Shown piece after piece: positions 39,914 to 51,202 of a DNA stretch of 64,000 nucleotides. Made by a program: the position numbers and the translations under genes. The notes under the pieces are model-generated. The model was given only the letters and a program-made list of their open reading frames with translations, was not told the DNA's origin and did not search any database. Position 1 is the first letter of the stretch. Each line of letters opens with the position of its first letter. The stretch is from Lates calcarifer (lineage: Eukaryota > Chordata > Actinopteri > Centropomidae), in NCBI RefSeq assembly GCF_001640805.2, contig NC_066835.1:11040130-11104129 (forward strand), given 5' to 3'.

Positions 39914-41650
39914 ATCCACACACCACATTGTGTCAGTGTGCTGACGACACACATGTTTTTCAACCTGTCAACTGGGGAAGTGCAGTCTTTCTGTGCATTT
40001 CGAAGTCTGTGTGCGTGTGTGTGAGTGAAGGCGAGAATAAAATGGCTGCCATCATTTTTGCAAGGCCACGTCCGTGTCTGCGAGCAGTGGTCTGATGCAT
40101 TTGACCCTATAGCCTGAGAGCTGGAGGTGGGGAGGGAGGGGAGAGAGGGGGGAGAACAGGTGTGAGGCAGGCTGGTGGCTGGGCAGATGGCCCTTGGAAG
40201 AGCTAGCTGATGCTGCAGAGCCTGAACCACAGTTAGCAACTAAGGTTAATACAAGCCTGTTTATACAGTGTGCACGGACGTGCACATGGACACAGGTGCC
40301 CATGCACACACACACACGGTGATATCCTGCAAACAGCACTTATCATTTACTCTCCCCTCATCACCAGCTTTGTTTACCTTTCATTTGCTCCTTCTCTCTC
40401 TCTCTGTCTCTCTCTCTCTCTCTTTATCTCTGTAAACACACACACTCCAGGTAATGGTCTTTTCAGTCAAGTCACTACTTTAATAGAAGTCCCAGTGGTT
40501 AAAGAATAGAAAAAAACACACCAGATGACACACTAAATGATAGCTGGGGTAACCAATTTGAATAGTATGACCACTGCAGTAAATAAGAATAAGTAATGAC
40601 AGTTAATACTGATAATAAAAAGCCTGATAACAGTGAATCACACATGCCTCATGACAGCTTGATAACAATTTTCTTGTTGATATACATTGTGTTTGTATCA
40701 ATGCAAAATGCTCATAAGCAGCTCTGCTCTTTTTCATCTACATTTAACTCAGCAAAGACTGCATCAGCAGCGGGTCAAAGCTTTTGAGAGGAGTTAACAA
40801 TCACCCTCTTAGATGCCTACGAAGCTTTGCTTGGGACTATTTGGCATGCGTAAAGAAATGTCCAAAGCCCTGTGGGTTTCCAGGAGATATTTTCCTCCTC
40901 CTCTAATCCCGAGCCGTGAGAACAGCCGGGCATCGACAGCAGGTTGTGTCCCAGCAGCTTCCCCTCTCTACAGCCCGCATGTCTGCTCTTTTCCCAGTCG
41001 GGGGGGAAAAGATTCCCACTGGAGTAAAATAAGCCTATATAGCGCGAACCCTTTAATTTCAACCCTACGCCACTCCATTAAAAAAAACTGAATCTTTTTT
41101 CGCTTTCGGTTAAGCTATGTGATGATGACAAAGTCGCAGCGGGTGGAGATGGAAACTTCACATGGATTTGAGAAGATGCGTTTGACAGTTGTTAACAGAG
41201 CTCCAGAGGATGTTTTCAAATGCAAAGTCTCTCTGAAATGCTTTCCAGGACGCCCGAGAGGAGAGGAGAGGAGAGGAGAGGAGGAGGCTTTCCACAAAAC
41301 ACAGAGGATGACACACAGTCGCCGCATCCAAAAATCTTTTCCACCGAAAGTGCGAACATTAACAACAACAATTTCTTGGAAAGGAACCATTAATGACAAA
41401 ATATTGACTCGTGTCTTTTAGAAACTGATGAACATCTTGTCATCAGATTTAGGATTATTCTAATTTATCAAATTCGAGGGGACTTGTAATCAGTGAATTC
41501 ACCTTGTGTCATTTTAATCTCTGCTTCATATATTTTCATCTCTCATCTCTCCCGTGCTGAGGAGTGGCGACACACGCCTCGCTTTAAAACTCAACAATCC
41601 AAGTCTTTGAGTGTCCACGCTTTCTGAGGCTCGTCAGCGGATGTGAAGGC

Positions 41651-41676
41651 TTTTTTTTTTTTTTTTTTTTTTTTTT
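41651..41676. repeat. Poly(T) run of 26
   Basis: Uninterrupted T on the plus strand, A in the runx1t1 transcript direction, about 800 bp inside the first intron from the first coding exon. It could be an old poly(A) tail of a retroposed sequence, but no retrogene is recognisable beside it. Confidence 0.85.
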
Positions 41677-42470
41677 AGAAAGCGTTGATCCTGACAGGTC
41701 GGACGCGTGTCACCAAACTCGATCCGTCAACTTAAGTTGCCTGTTGCCCGAGAGAACAGCTCTCCATCCTGGTGGCTCAAGCTCGCGAACTGATATCTGC
41801 TTTTTTTTTTTAATACAGTCAACTGTGAGTTGATGTCCCTATTTAAACAAACGGAACCGGCCGTTTATGAGAAGCAGATTATTCTTTTGATACCATAAAA
41901 ATGACTCGATCACTGTCTGTTCTTAGAAAGTGTCCTCAGACACAACACTGGGTTAAATAGTTGAGTAGGATATTTAGATTTCCTTGGTCTAGTTTGAGCA
42001 AAAGGGGCGTTAATTCTGCAAAGTTATGATTTATATTCCAACTTGAAATCCTTTAATGGCAGTAAACCTATTCTCACAGCTAATTTCCCATTAGAATAAA
42101 ATGTACTTGTGACCGTATCACAGATACGCACTGTTCTCTCCTGTGACAGATCTGTCCTCTCGCATAATAAAAATAAAACCTATTTGAATGATATTTCTGT
42201 AAATATTTCAATAAATAATGTGATAGCTGGTTTTAATTCAAAGCTACATATTTTTTGCTCTCTGAGGTTCCACACATTCCGCCTACTTGATATTAAAATA
42301 TATGAAAGAAAGCACAAATCAAAAATGTTAAATTCTGTTATGGGTCAGCAGTTATTTCATGATTATATTTTTCTCAATGTAGCGCAAACATGTCTGTACG
42401 AGGGGGACACAAAACAACTACAGCCAAAGCATAACTGGGGGGGTGGGGGGTAAGATAGAGCTCCACTTAC

Positions 42471-42498
42471 ACTGAAAAGAGGCAGAAATTCCCACCAT
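42471..42498 (-). CDS. runx1t1: runx1t1 first coding exon (coding part), residues MVGISASFQ
   Basis: Read on the minus strand, an ATG at 42498-42496 opens nine codons (MVGISASFQ) plus one base (T). A strong donor GTAAGT follows at 42470-42465. The single leftover base joins the AT that opens the exon at 8456 to give a Tyr codon, so phases agree. From memory, the paralogue CBFA2T2 has an isoform starting MVGVPGAAAFQ, and the shared MVG...FQ pattern supports this as an ancestral first exon of the family. Position -3 is C and +4 is G, so the start context is only moderate. An in-frame ATG further upstream (42729) exists but gives an unfamiliar, proline-rich extension. The exon is 34 kb from the next one, as expected for a 5' exon in this gene family. 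Alternative first exons known in mammals were not found. Confidence 0.68.
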
Positions 42499-42499
42499 G

Positions 42500-43200
42500 C
42501 GGTACGTTGATGTGAGAGGGCAAAATAATTTCCAGTCCTTTAGACTCCGCGCGAGGTCCCCTCGATGATCCGCTCGTGTCGGGGAAGACGAAAGCTGCAG
42601 AGTCCGGCCAGCTCTCGGCGGTGGCGGGGAGGGAGGGGGGCGGCTCTGGCGGTGTAGTAAGTATACTTCCAGCAGCTCAGAAATGTGGTTCAAACTCCGA
42701 CCATAAAAACATAAGAAGACGGGCGTCACACGGGGCTTGCGGTGAACGATCAGTCACTGAGGGATAACGCAGGATCGGGGAAGAGCCGGGGTAGTCTTGC
42801 TTTTAAAAAACGCACAGAGGCGGAGAAGGAGGAGAGATGAGAAAGAGATGGAGAGGAAGGATGCAGTTAGTGCGCAGGGGCACCCGTCTGATTATTTTCT
42901 TTCTTTCTTTCTTTCTTTTTACTCGTCTTCGTTACTTTCCTCCAGAATCCTTTAAACGTCGAGTCGCTCTAGGTTAAAGAAATCGTGTCTTTTTCAAAAT
43001 GTGAGAAAACCAAAAAATTCGTCAACACACCCTCGGGGTCTCGGGGGCTCCCTGTTTTCTGCTTCTCCGTTCTGGCGGTGGTTGGAAGAGGAGTAGCGGC
43101 GCTCTGCCTCCAGTCGGCGGTGCGCAGCAGAGCCAGGTGGCGGTGGGCGGGACTGAAGCGCTGCTGAGGAGGGAGGGAGAGAGGGAGGGAGGAGGCGACT
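42500..43200 (-). promoter_or_regulatory. runx1t1: CpG-rich promoter / 5' UTR region of runx1t1
   Basis: This is one of the most CpG-dense stretches of the window, with CpG clusters at about 42547-42650, 42720-42795 and 43060-43160 and a GC box (GGGCGGG) at 43145-43151. It lies immediately 5' of the first coding exon on the minus strand. A TTTC repeat (about 42894-42920) interrupts it. No convincing TATA box or initiator marks one start site, which fits a CpG-type promoter with dispersed initiation. The reading frame stays open upstream of the chosen start codon to 42729, so a longer N-terminus starting at an upstream ATG cannot be excluded from sequence alone. Confidence 0.6.
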
Positions 43201-43649
43201 GGGCAGCAGCCAGCATCTGTGTGTCCTAAAACAGGTTGGAAAAAGCAGGGTCAGGTCAAGTCGAAGTGTTTTCTACTGTGCCAGTGGCTTCCGAAGCTTT
43301 TTCACGTCAAGAGCTCCCAGAGAGATTACCCCCTATGTTCTTTTTTTACCCAAGGACACAAGACAATGTGTAGTCACATGTTATCTTGGTCAAGAATTCA
43401 AGAATAGGTTCACATTTTTTCAACACGTTTTTTTCATGTACATTTAAAGCATCGTTGGTTGCTGTTATTGTTCCTGTGCTTATGGTCATGGCATTTCTTC
43501 CTAGTGTAATTCCAGTGGAAATGATGAAGGACTAAATCTACAGTCTCCTCTGTCTTTAATGCAAGTGCAGATTCTAAAGTTCAGCCAAGACTCAGCAGTG
43601 TGGGTTAGACAAATCAACAGAGCATCTTTCAGAGTCTTTTTATAACAGC

Positions 43650-43830
43650 GACCATATGTAACATTTGTTGTCATGGTTACAATAGTGAACATTGGTTTAG
43701 TTTCTGGAAAGGTCCATGTTTTGGTTAGGTTTAGGCACAAAAAGTACTTGGTTAGGTTTAAGAAAAGATTGTGGTTTGGGTTAAAATAAGCAAAGGACGT
43801 TCGTCGTCATGGTTGCAATAATAAACAGGT
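43650..43830. mobile_element. Interspersed repeat copy (AAAGTACTTGGTTAGG family)
   Basis: It contains GGTTAGGTTTAGGCACAAAA, then AGTACTTGGTTAGGTTTAAG, AAAAGATTGTGGTTTGGG and TTAAAATAAGC. Flanking subrepeats GTCATGGTTACAATAGTGAAC (about 43670-43690) and GTCATGGTTGCAATAATAAAC (about 43807-43827) are similar to each other. The same core is seen near 7710-7760, 47480-47530 (inverted) and twice, inverted, at 52540-52870. I recognise it as a repeat common in percomorph fish genomes but do not assign a class. Confidence 0.55.
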
Positions 43831-44947
43831 CCTAAAGATTTTGGAATGCTCATGGATATAAGAAACAATGATAACTGTTGGTTTCAGATGGGAAACAAAC
43901 GGCTGTATTTTGTGTAAAAGTGCTGTGTTCTGGGGTCCCATCTGTCCACCAAACCTCTTTTGGTATTAAATCCCCAGTTTGTGTTACTATCCCCTCACTG
44001 CAGCTTAGTATGGAAACACTAAGTGCGTTTCCAGAAACTTTCTAGATGTGAATTTTCAGTTTGTGTGTTAAGAAAAAGCCAGAGTGGAAACACCAGAAAT
44101 TCAGAAAAGAAAAAAAAAATGCAAATAAGCAAACTTGACCGAGGTGGCAACGTTGCCATATTGATATAAAATAAAATCCAATAAAATTCAACAGAAACAG
44201 GCTGAGGAAACTGATGAGGAGGAGACTGTAACATTACTAAAATGAATTGTTTTTCCACCACATATGCATTGTTTTTGTTTGTTTTAGGCTTAACTTGTGC
44301 TTTTTCAGCCACATCATCTTGTTGCATCTTCTTCTGCATGTTTCATGGAATCCACTAGAGAATTAGAACCATCAACTGTTTTCAATCTCAATGAGCCCAG
44401 GACATAAAAAAGGATATTAGTGGATGGAAATATGTATTTATATGCCCTCTCTTTTGACAATTTTCTGGAAATTCTGCTAAAATTTGTGTTACATTTGTAA
44501 GGAAACTTGGCTAGAGTCTGACAAAAATGACTAACTTGGAAAATAGCCACTTCATTTGCCTTACTCTGACAGATTGTGCTACATATTTGCCTCAGATAAA
44601 CATTTTTGCACAGAATAAGAACAGTAGATTCTTTCTATGGTGTTGTATTTGTGCCTTATTCCTGAGGGCACAATGGCACACAGAAAAGCCACTTGTTCCC
44701 TGTCACTTACATTAAAATTGCTTTATAGGAAGTCTCTTTGTGGCCAGTATGGACGGAAGCAACAATTACAGCAACTAATAATTCTTTCAATGCACATATG
44801 GGGAAGTACGTACTGTTTAAAGTCAGACCTGAAGAAATGTGAACCTATTCTTTAAACGTCTGTTTGCTTTATGTGGGGACCTATTATACAGTAAAACCAG
44901 TGATCAGGATACTTTCCAATCAGCCACATAGAGTGATCTTTTTTTTC

Positions 44948-45000
44948 TTGGTTGGGACCCCTTGTGGACCTTGGACCCCACTTTTGAGAAGCACTTGCAC
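44948..45000. mobile_element. Possible hAT terminal fragment
   Basis: Read on the minus strand it gives AAGTGCTTCTCAAAAGTGGG then GTCCAAGGTCC, close to the hAT terminus CAGTG(C/G)TTCTCAA followed by a GGGGTCC motif. Only one end is visible; the other side runs into a TG microsatellite. Confidence 0.4.
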
Positions 45001-45067
45001 AGACAACAGTGGAGTGTCATGGACAGGAACCAGCCAGTGGTTGAGCGCTTGAGGGGCTGGTTGGCTG

Positions 45068-45068
<1 letters not shown>

Positions 45069-45124
<56 letters not shown>
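45069..45124. repeat. (TG)n microsatellite, about 27 units
   Basis: An uninterrupted TG run of about 55 bp ending TGGGTG, followed by an A run at 45132-45142. Confidence 0.95.
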
Positions 45125-45128
<4 letters not shown>

Positions 45129-45419
45129 TCCAAAAAAAAAAAAGTAGGACTGCGTGATGCATGTCTGCACTTACACACACACACAGACACACACTGTATC
45201 TCTATCTTTCCCTCAGCCGAAAAAGGCGCAGGCAGGCTGGCCTGCAGTAACCTAAGGCAAACACTTTCCCCGGACCATCTGGAAGTCATCTCGCCCGCAG
45301 AGCCAGTGAAAGCACAGAGCAGAAGCTACGTTTACAACTCGGTGATAACAACTGGTCCACTTGAACTGCATGGTTGAACAAGTCATGCACCATAGCCCGT
45401 TCATAACATCTCATAAAAC

Positions 45420-45468
45420 ATTCTATTCTTCTATTCTATTCTGTTCTTTTCTATTATATTCTATTCTG
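45420..45468. repeat. Imperfect (TTCTA)n pentanucleotide repeat
   Basis: About nine TTCTA-like units with substitutions (TTCTG, TTTTC, TTATA), pyrimidine-rich. Confidence 0.8.
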
Positions 45469-46845
45469 CAGTGCCCATATATTTGCCGTCTTTCCTTTTG
45501 GCTGATAGAAATTAGGTGATGTTAGCAACAATGACTAAACCTCAATTAACTGCAAGACATTCTTTTATGAATATTCAACATTTTGATTTGATGACAAATT
45601 TTCATAAAAATAACCAACTACTCATTGCTACACGATTTCTATTTTCCAGGTTATACAGAGGTTAGACCTTAAAAAAAACTGTGTATCCACTGGATAAAAT
45701 GAATTAATATTTTTTTTAAAAACACCTTATTCAGCTAATAGATCATCATCGCAGCTAAAGTAACACTGAGTACTTTCTGTCATATACTGTATGTAAAACA
45801 TTCAGTGAATTGTTACTGAACCAACGTGGAGCTCATTGTTCCCCCAATGCAATCTCTGTGGGGAAAAAGATGATGCCATTAATGGCAATTGTTTGCAATG
45901 GTACCATTGTGCATTTCTCTCTTTCACTTCATCTCTCTCCCTCTCTCTCTCTCTCTCCCCCTCTCATCTCTCCCTTGTCATCTGGAGTGCTTCAGCAGTG
46001 GGCTGCATTGTGTTCTCAAAGGGAATATGGATAGATACAGTCCCTGGCACTCTCACAAGCACAGAGCAAGGACTCTGTGCTCTACTTCCATTTTCCAGTC
46101 TGGATCCTTTTGTCAATGTCTCACATAGGCAGTGGGCTACGCCGGATGCACAAATAGATACAGGGGAGAGAGGGTAAGGGATGGGAAGGGAGGAGGAGGG
46201 AGGTTAAAAGGATGATAAAAGGAAATGAGATTCATGACTCTTGATGAAATGAAGGAAGAAGTGAGGTTTGTGTCAAGTACATGCCTGAGAAAAAAGTGGC
46301 CTCTGAATCGGACACAAGAGAGGTCAGGAGAGGTGCAGAGGTAACGTGCCCACTCGATCTGAGTAACCAAACGCAGTCAGAAAAAAAACAGCGGGGCCAC
46401 GAGGATGCCGTCACTCCTCGCCTATTTGTGTCCTCTGGTTTGTTCCCGGAGAGTTAGTTCTTTCATGACAATCACAGCGAAACATCTTGACGGCCGGAGG
46501 CACAAGGATAGGCGTTGAGGAAACCTGCAAGGGAAAAGAGAATAGGGCAATGATCCGTGTGTGTGTGTGTTTGCGGGTGTGTGTGTCCTGTGATAACGGT
46601 GCGTGAGAGCAGGAAACACACAGTGCCTGTTTTTGCTGCAGGGGTTCCTGGAAGTCAGCCGCCCAATGTGATCGGCGACAAACACACACACACACGCACA
46701 CACTCACACACACACAGGATACCTCGCCTCTGAAAGGGAAAAACATGCTGCGTCTGATACATGTGCACACAGACAAGCAGACTTCCTGCATTTTCCCACC
46801 TACTGGGCGGCCACCTGTAACACAGTCACACTCACACACACAGTC

Positions 46846-46897
46846 ACACACACACGCACGCGCACGCGCACACACACCACACACACACACACACATA
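46846..46897. repeat. Compound CA/CG microsatellite
   Basis: CA units interrupted by GCACGCGCACGCGC and ending in a TATATTATAT segment. The alternating purine-pyrimidine run has Z-DNA potential. Confidence 0.8.
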
Positions 46898-48162
46898 TAT
46901 TATATTCATGGGGACAAATACTGAATGAGACAAATATAAGTTGGGAGTTGACAGTAAACAAATGCCAGTCAAACCCCTCTAATTATCTGAAACTGGATCA
47001 ACACTGCCTGAGGCTGAGCAGCCTATCACCATCATCAACACCACTGGTGACAAAAACCACAGGATGAGGAAGAGAGACAACTAAAGTGAAGTAGCTCACT
47101 TAGTACAAGCAGGTCAAGAGTGAGGAACAGGTGTTAATGCTAAAAAGGTTGCATTTCAGTTGGAAACACTGCATTTAGCAAATATACAGTTAGAAACAGC
47201 AGATAAGGTTCTGCTGAGAGAACTGATCTTCCTTTATAAACACGATCATGAAGCTTAGATAAATCAACAATATGAAAAATATCACATGGAGGAGGAGAAT
47301 GAGCACTGACGTGAGTGTAATCAGCAGTGTTAGGTGTCAGGTTATAATGTCCATGGTGTGCATCTTCACGAATGTGACTGGACATTACTGCCACACAGCT
47401 GTGCATGAGCCAGTGATTGTGAAGCAGCAGATGCCAATCACCTAATACAAGCCTGACTTCAGCATCCATCACAGACCAAGAATTAACACTGCCGCAATCT
47501 TCTCCTGAACCAAGTGCTTTTGTTGCAAATTCCAAGCATACCATAGGTGTAGTTTATATGACATAACCATGTAGCTTCTCTACCAGCAGGGTTGCAGCCA
47601 AACAACACATCTTACAACAAATGGACCACAGTCCATTTTTCAATGAGACTGAATGAAATATATATTTACACACCACATCCATTAGTGTGCATTGTGTAAA
47701 TGTCACGTTTCTGGAGTAAAGGACATTCATTTCTGTTCGGGTCTGAACACCAAAATTCCTCTGCTTATTGAATTGTGGTTGGACAAGTCATTAATAAGAG
47801 AAAACTGAGGTGCACCAGCAAGTAAAATCTTTTTTAGAGAATAATGTCCAAGGTAACAGTAACTTTTGGAATTGTCCTCAAGTGAGTCAGCAGAGATTGA
47901 ATACTTGATTGATTCTGAGATAGTAAAAAAGAAGTAGCATTGATAGAGATGGGGAGTGCCAGTCTGTCAAGGGAAAAACATGGCTTTTATTGAATGCCCT
48001 CGCAAGGTTAATTGGTCGGAATGTGCACGTTCAAAGAGGCAGGGATTTTGTTAACTACCCCAGATTTAATATTTGAAATATTTGGGTGTATTGTAACCTC
48101 AGATACTGCAGCCACATGGCATAACCAGAGGGTGATTTGTTATTTTTAACAAGGGTGATGCA

Positions 48163-48206
48163 CCTGTGTGTGTGTGTGTGTGTGTGGTGTGTGTGTGTGT
48201 GTGTGT
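48163..48206. repeat. (TG)n microsatellite
   Basis: About 44 bp of TG with one GG interruption near 48187. Confidence 0.9.
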
Positions 48207-48974
48207 TGATTTCCTCTATCTACAAATGTGCATTTTAAGATATTTGAAAAATGGGAAAACATTAGCTTCAAAGACATGTCAGTGGGCAGTAGCAAAAATT
48301 ATCTGTAAATCTTTTGTGACTCTCTCTCTACGTCTTTTCTGAGTTTCTCTACTTGCTATAACCTGCTCCCTCTTTCTCATCTCCACTACTCCACTATTTC
48401 TGTCTTTTGTCTCTTGTCAACATTACATTCTTTCTGTTCTTTTCTCCCTCTCCCTCTGTTTACTTGTCTGTCTGTTTCTCTGACTCCTCATATGTCTCCT
48501 GCCAGAGTATATTAAAAATAATTTAGCAAAATTATCACACCTTCTTTGTTCCATATTAGTGTTTTGAGTTTGCATTTGAATCATAGCAATGTGTCTAAAA
48601 CTGCACATATACACATTTCTTCCAGTTGAACATTTTAAATAGTCTATGGTTGAATAACACAGGGACATAACGGTGATATAGTACCTGCTTTTTCCCTCTC
48701 ATCTTCCTCACCCTCTTTCTTTTTTTTCTCATCTTTTCATCTTATCCTGTGTATCTTCCCTTCCCGGAGCTGAGCTTTGATCGATTCAGTCTTTTCAGTT
48801 TCATCTGTGTCAGTGAAGACAGAGACGAGCACAGGGTCAGTTGATATTCATATGTAAATGTAACCTGCCTCCGCTAGCAAAATCTTACAATGAAAATAAA
48901 ATGTACAGGGTTGCAGCATTTCAACATTCGTTTAAAGTTCTCAGTCTGACAGTGGATAGATGCAACAATGTTAG

Positions 48975-49032
48975 CTAGCTAGTTAGCAAGCCCGCTGGCT
49001 GGTTAGCATTAGCTCGCTCGCTAGCTAGTTAA
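48975..49032. repeat. Short palindromic GCTAGC-type cluster
   Basis: Recurring TTAGC/GCTAGCTAG units (TAGCTAGCTAGTTAGCAAG, GGCTGGTTAGCATTAGC, CGCTCGCTAGCTAGTTAA) within 60 bp, just upstream of the promoter-like block at 49.15 kb. Confidence 0.6.
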
Positions 49033-49139
49033 TTAATTCACTCAAATGAAACGAACTAGCTGCATCATGACGGACGGCAGCTGTTGGACGTAGTGTGACA
49101 TTAAAATACAAACAGTCTATGAGTAAAGTTCTCTTTAGT

Positions 49140-49290
49140 TACCTGAGTCACACTCCGGTGGATTCAGCGTAATTTCCGGTTTGTTGACGTAATCAAAGAA
49201 CCGCCGTGTTAAGTAAAGATTTTACAGTAGCGACAAGATAGTTCACTCCACCAACCGACATATAAACAGTGACGCAGGTGATCAGGTAAG
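49140..49290. promoter_or_regulatory. Promoter-like block with outward-facing splice donors
   Basis: A CpG-containing island in an AT-rich desert with an ETS-type TTCCGG (49174-49179) and a CRE-like TGACGTAA (49185-49192). A minus-strand donor CAG|GTAACT (exon end 49143) and a plus-strand donor CAG|GTAAGA (exon end 49285) point away from this core, as in a bidirectional promoter with two short non-coding first exons. The minus one could be a distal alternative first exon of runx1t1, and the plus one a long non-coding RNA or the neighbouring gene. This is inference from motifs only. Confidence 0.4.
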
Positions 49291-51202
49291 AAAGTCGGTG
49301 ATCTTGATGTACAACATCTTTGCAGCACCTAAGTCAACTTATTCTACCCACCCACCCCAAATCGCCTTCCGGGCACAATGTCTTGATATTTCAATATCAC
49401 CATGCCACTGAAACAAACACACATGCAATACTGAAGTGAATCACACACAGTTATTTATCTCTCACAGCATGAATATTTAAATATGACACACCACACACAT
49501 TATTCTACAACTCATGGATAAAGTCTGAAGAGCAGTAAATTAAATCTAAAAAAAAAATCCATAACCCTCCTCAGACAGAGATGGAAAGGGATTGTGAGAG
49601 GGAGGAAAAGAGACAGAGGTGCATGATGGGATAGCAGCTGCAGTGCAGCATCTTATGCAGGTACAGTGTCTGGAGAGGGATCTCTGTCACTCACTAGGGT
49701 ATTATGGAATTCAACCCACCGTCTGGCTCATAGCAAAGGAGAAGAACTAAGTGGGCGAAAACTGACATCCTCGCCTTCCTCCATGAGAATGTAAATGAGT
49801 CTCTCCAACTTCTACAGAAGACAGGCTAAATATCCTGACAGCATGCAAACATGTAGGACAATAACTTTCAAATCACACTGTGGATAATGATGTCTTATTA
49901 TGTGATGGTATATTACAGAACAAACTCCATGTCTAATGAGCAAACAGATAGGTTGTCATCTTAACGAATATACTACATTAAAACAGAAAATATCTCCTTT
50001 TTGAAAATGAAGAAATATCCCCACTGTATTGTCTTTGTGTACATCAAATCCCAAAATGGCAGATACTGTATATATACATCTGTCATTGCTTCTCTAGTGG
50101 GGCCTGGAGGGTATCCCATAATCCTTTGAGGTGCTGTAGTTTTCCACGTGCTATTTGATGTGAACACGTGAAAAACACATCTCCTCTCACCTCTCCTTCC
50201 CTTCTCTTCATTCCCGTGTTCCCTCTGGTTGTGGAAAGACAAAAGAAAAGTTGACAGACAAGAGGAAGACAGACAAGATGCAAGAAATGTTCTGTTGCTT
50301 TCCTCGTCAGTCGGTCTGACAGAGAGTCTGTTTTTTTTTTTTTTTTCTTTCAGAGTGAGCAGAACCTCTGAAAGTTTAGTCCTGGTTTTACACTGGGGAT
50401 GATGGAGTGAATTCATTTGCCAAGATGGGACTATGTTTTAACAACTGGAAATGTACTCAGGCAATGAGACCTTTACAACACATCTCGGGAGGGTTTTCCA
50501 ATTGCGTGGGCAAATTAAGAAGCCAGATATGCTTTACGATATGCCTCAGATTTTATACACACTACAGCTCACAAAGGCCTATAACATTAACTGCTCATAG
50601 ACATGAATTGTACAGAAGTTCCAACCACAGTTTTCATCTGGTATGGAGTATTGGTATTGCCCTTTGTAATTCCTACCCTTGTCATTTGCTTTCGACAGCT
50701 GTGCTAATCCCTTTGTTATAATGTCACTTGGGTGATGAATCATCTTCTGAGCCTCTTGATGTTGGCAAAACAAATGTACAGTGGAATTCAAATGATAAAA
50801 CTACTCATCGGCTCAGAAAGTAATTAACCACCTAACATTGCTCCTTTGTCTTGGGAAACAGAAGTGTGTTCTCGACGCACCGTTTCCACCGACTCAGAAC
50901 ACACTTCCACTGTTTATTCACATCACTCAAGGACGTTTAATGCCTTTATGAGCACTCCGATAGAAAACATTTAATTCATTAACATTTCACAAGATCGTCG
51001 TAACAATGGTAACAAAATGTTGTTTTCTAAGATGATGGATTTATTTCCCCTATTTTTGTTTGAAGATACTATGATATCTGCATTATATATGATTCTGCCT
51101 ATTGAGATACTACCACGGATTCAAAAGTAAATGCTAATTCAATAGCAGTCTGCAACCTCTAATATATAAGTTCAGTTTAAAATGACAGTGACACACTTTG
51201 TT

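Larger units (their letters stand above)
8457..42470 (-). other. runx1t1: Large first intron of runx1t1 (about 34 kb)
   Basis: The intron spans from the donor at 42470 to the acceptor at 8457. It is packed with CA/TG and GA/CT microsatellites (notably 15.36-15.82, 20.43-21.15, 26.28, 28.89 and 30.65 kb) and holds a hAT-like MITE at 13503-13718. Between the repeats are unique, AT-rich stretches without coding potential, for example about 12.7-13.0, 34.5-35.1 and 36.0-36.3 kb, which may be regulatory. I looked for the alternative mammalian first exon encoding an FEYCQ end before a donor and did not find it. Long open frames here are translations of microsatellites or chance. Confidence 0.75.
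1..43200 (-). other. runx1t1: runx1t1 (ETO/MTG8) gene, 5' portion; continues beyond the left edge
   Basis: Four minus-strand exons joined by GT-AG introns encode the N-terminal part of an ETO-family transcriptional corepressor. The family (RUNX1T1, CBFA2T2, CBFA2T3) comprises nuclear scaffolds that bind E-proteins and other DNA-bound factors and recruit NCOR/SMRT, SIN3 and histone deacetylases. RUNX1T1 is favoured over its paralogues because the serine linker is an uninterrupted run of seven, followed by [17 protein letters not shown], and because the upstream segment reads [23 protein letters not shown]. As I recall them, CBFA2T2 and CBFA2T3 differ at these places. NHR2, NHR3 and the MYND finger are not in the window. 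The 5' boundary is approximate, set by the CpG-rich block, since no transcription start can be read directly. A teleost could carry two co-orthologues, and I cannot say which this is. Confidence 0.88.
43200..49139. other. Upstream intergenic region, no recognisable gene
   Basis: Beyond the CpG promoter the sequence is unique AT-rich DNA with microsatellites and transposon remnants. A minus-strand open frame at 47544-47140 (134 codons) partly overlaps a copy of an interspersed repeat and matches no family I know, so I do not call it a gene. A block at about 46410-46530 is CpG-containing and exon-like on the minus strand, but no downstream donor could be assigned. Confidence 0.6.

Noticed and set aside
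8457..42470. Alternative mammalian runx1t1 first exons (ending FEYCQ, or ATGCCTG before the donor)
   Set aside because: I scanned for the reverse complements of both exon ends with adjoining donors and found none. They may be absent, diverged or upstream.
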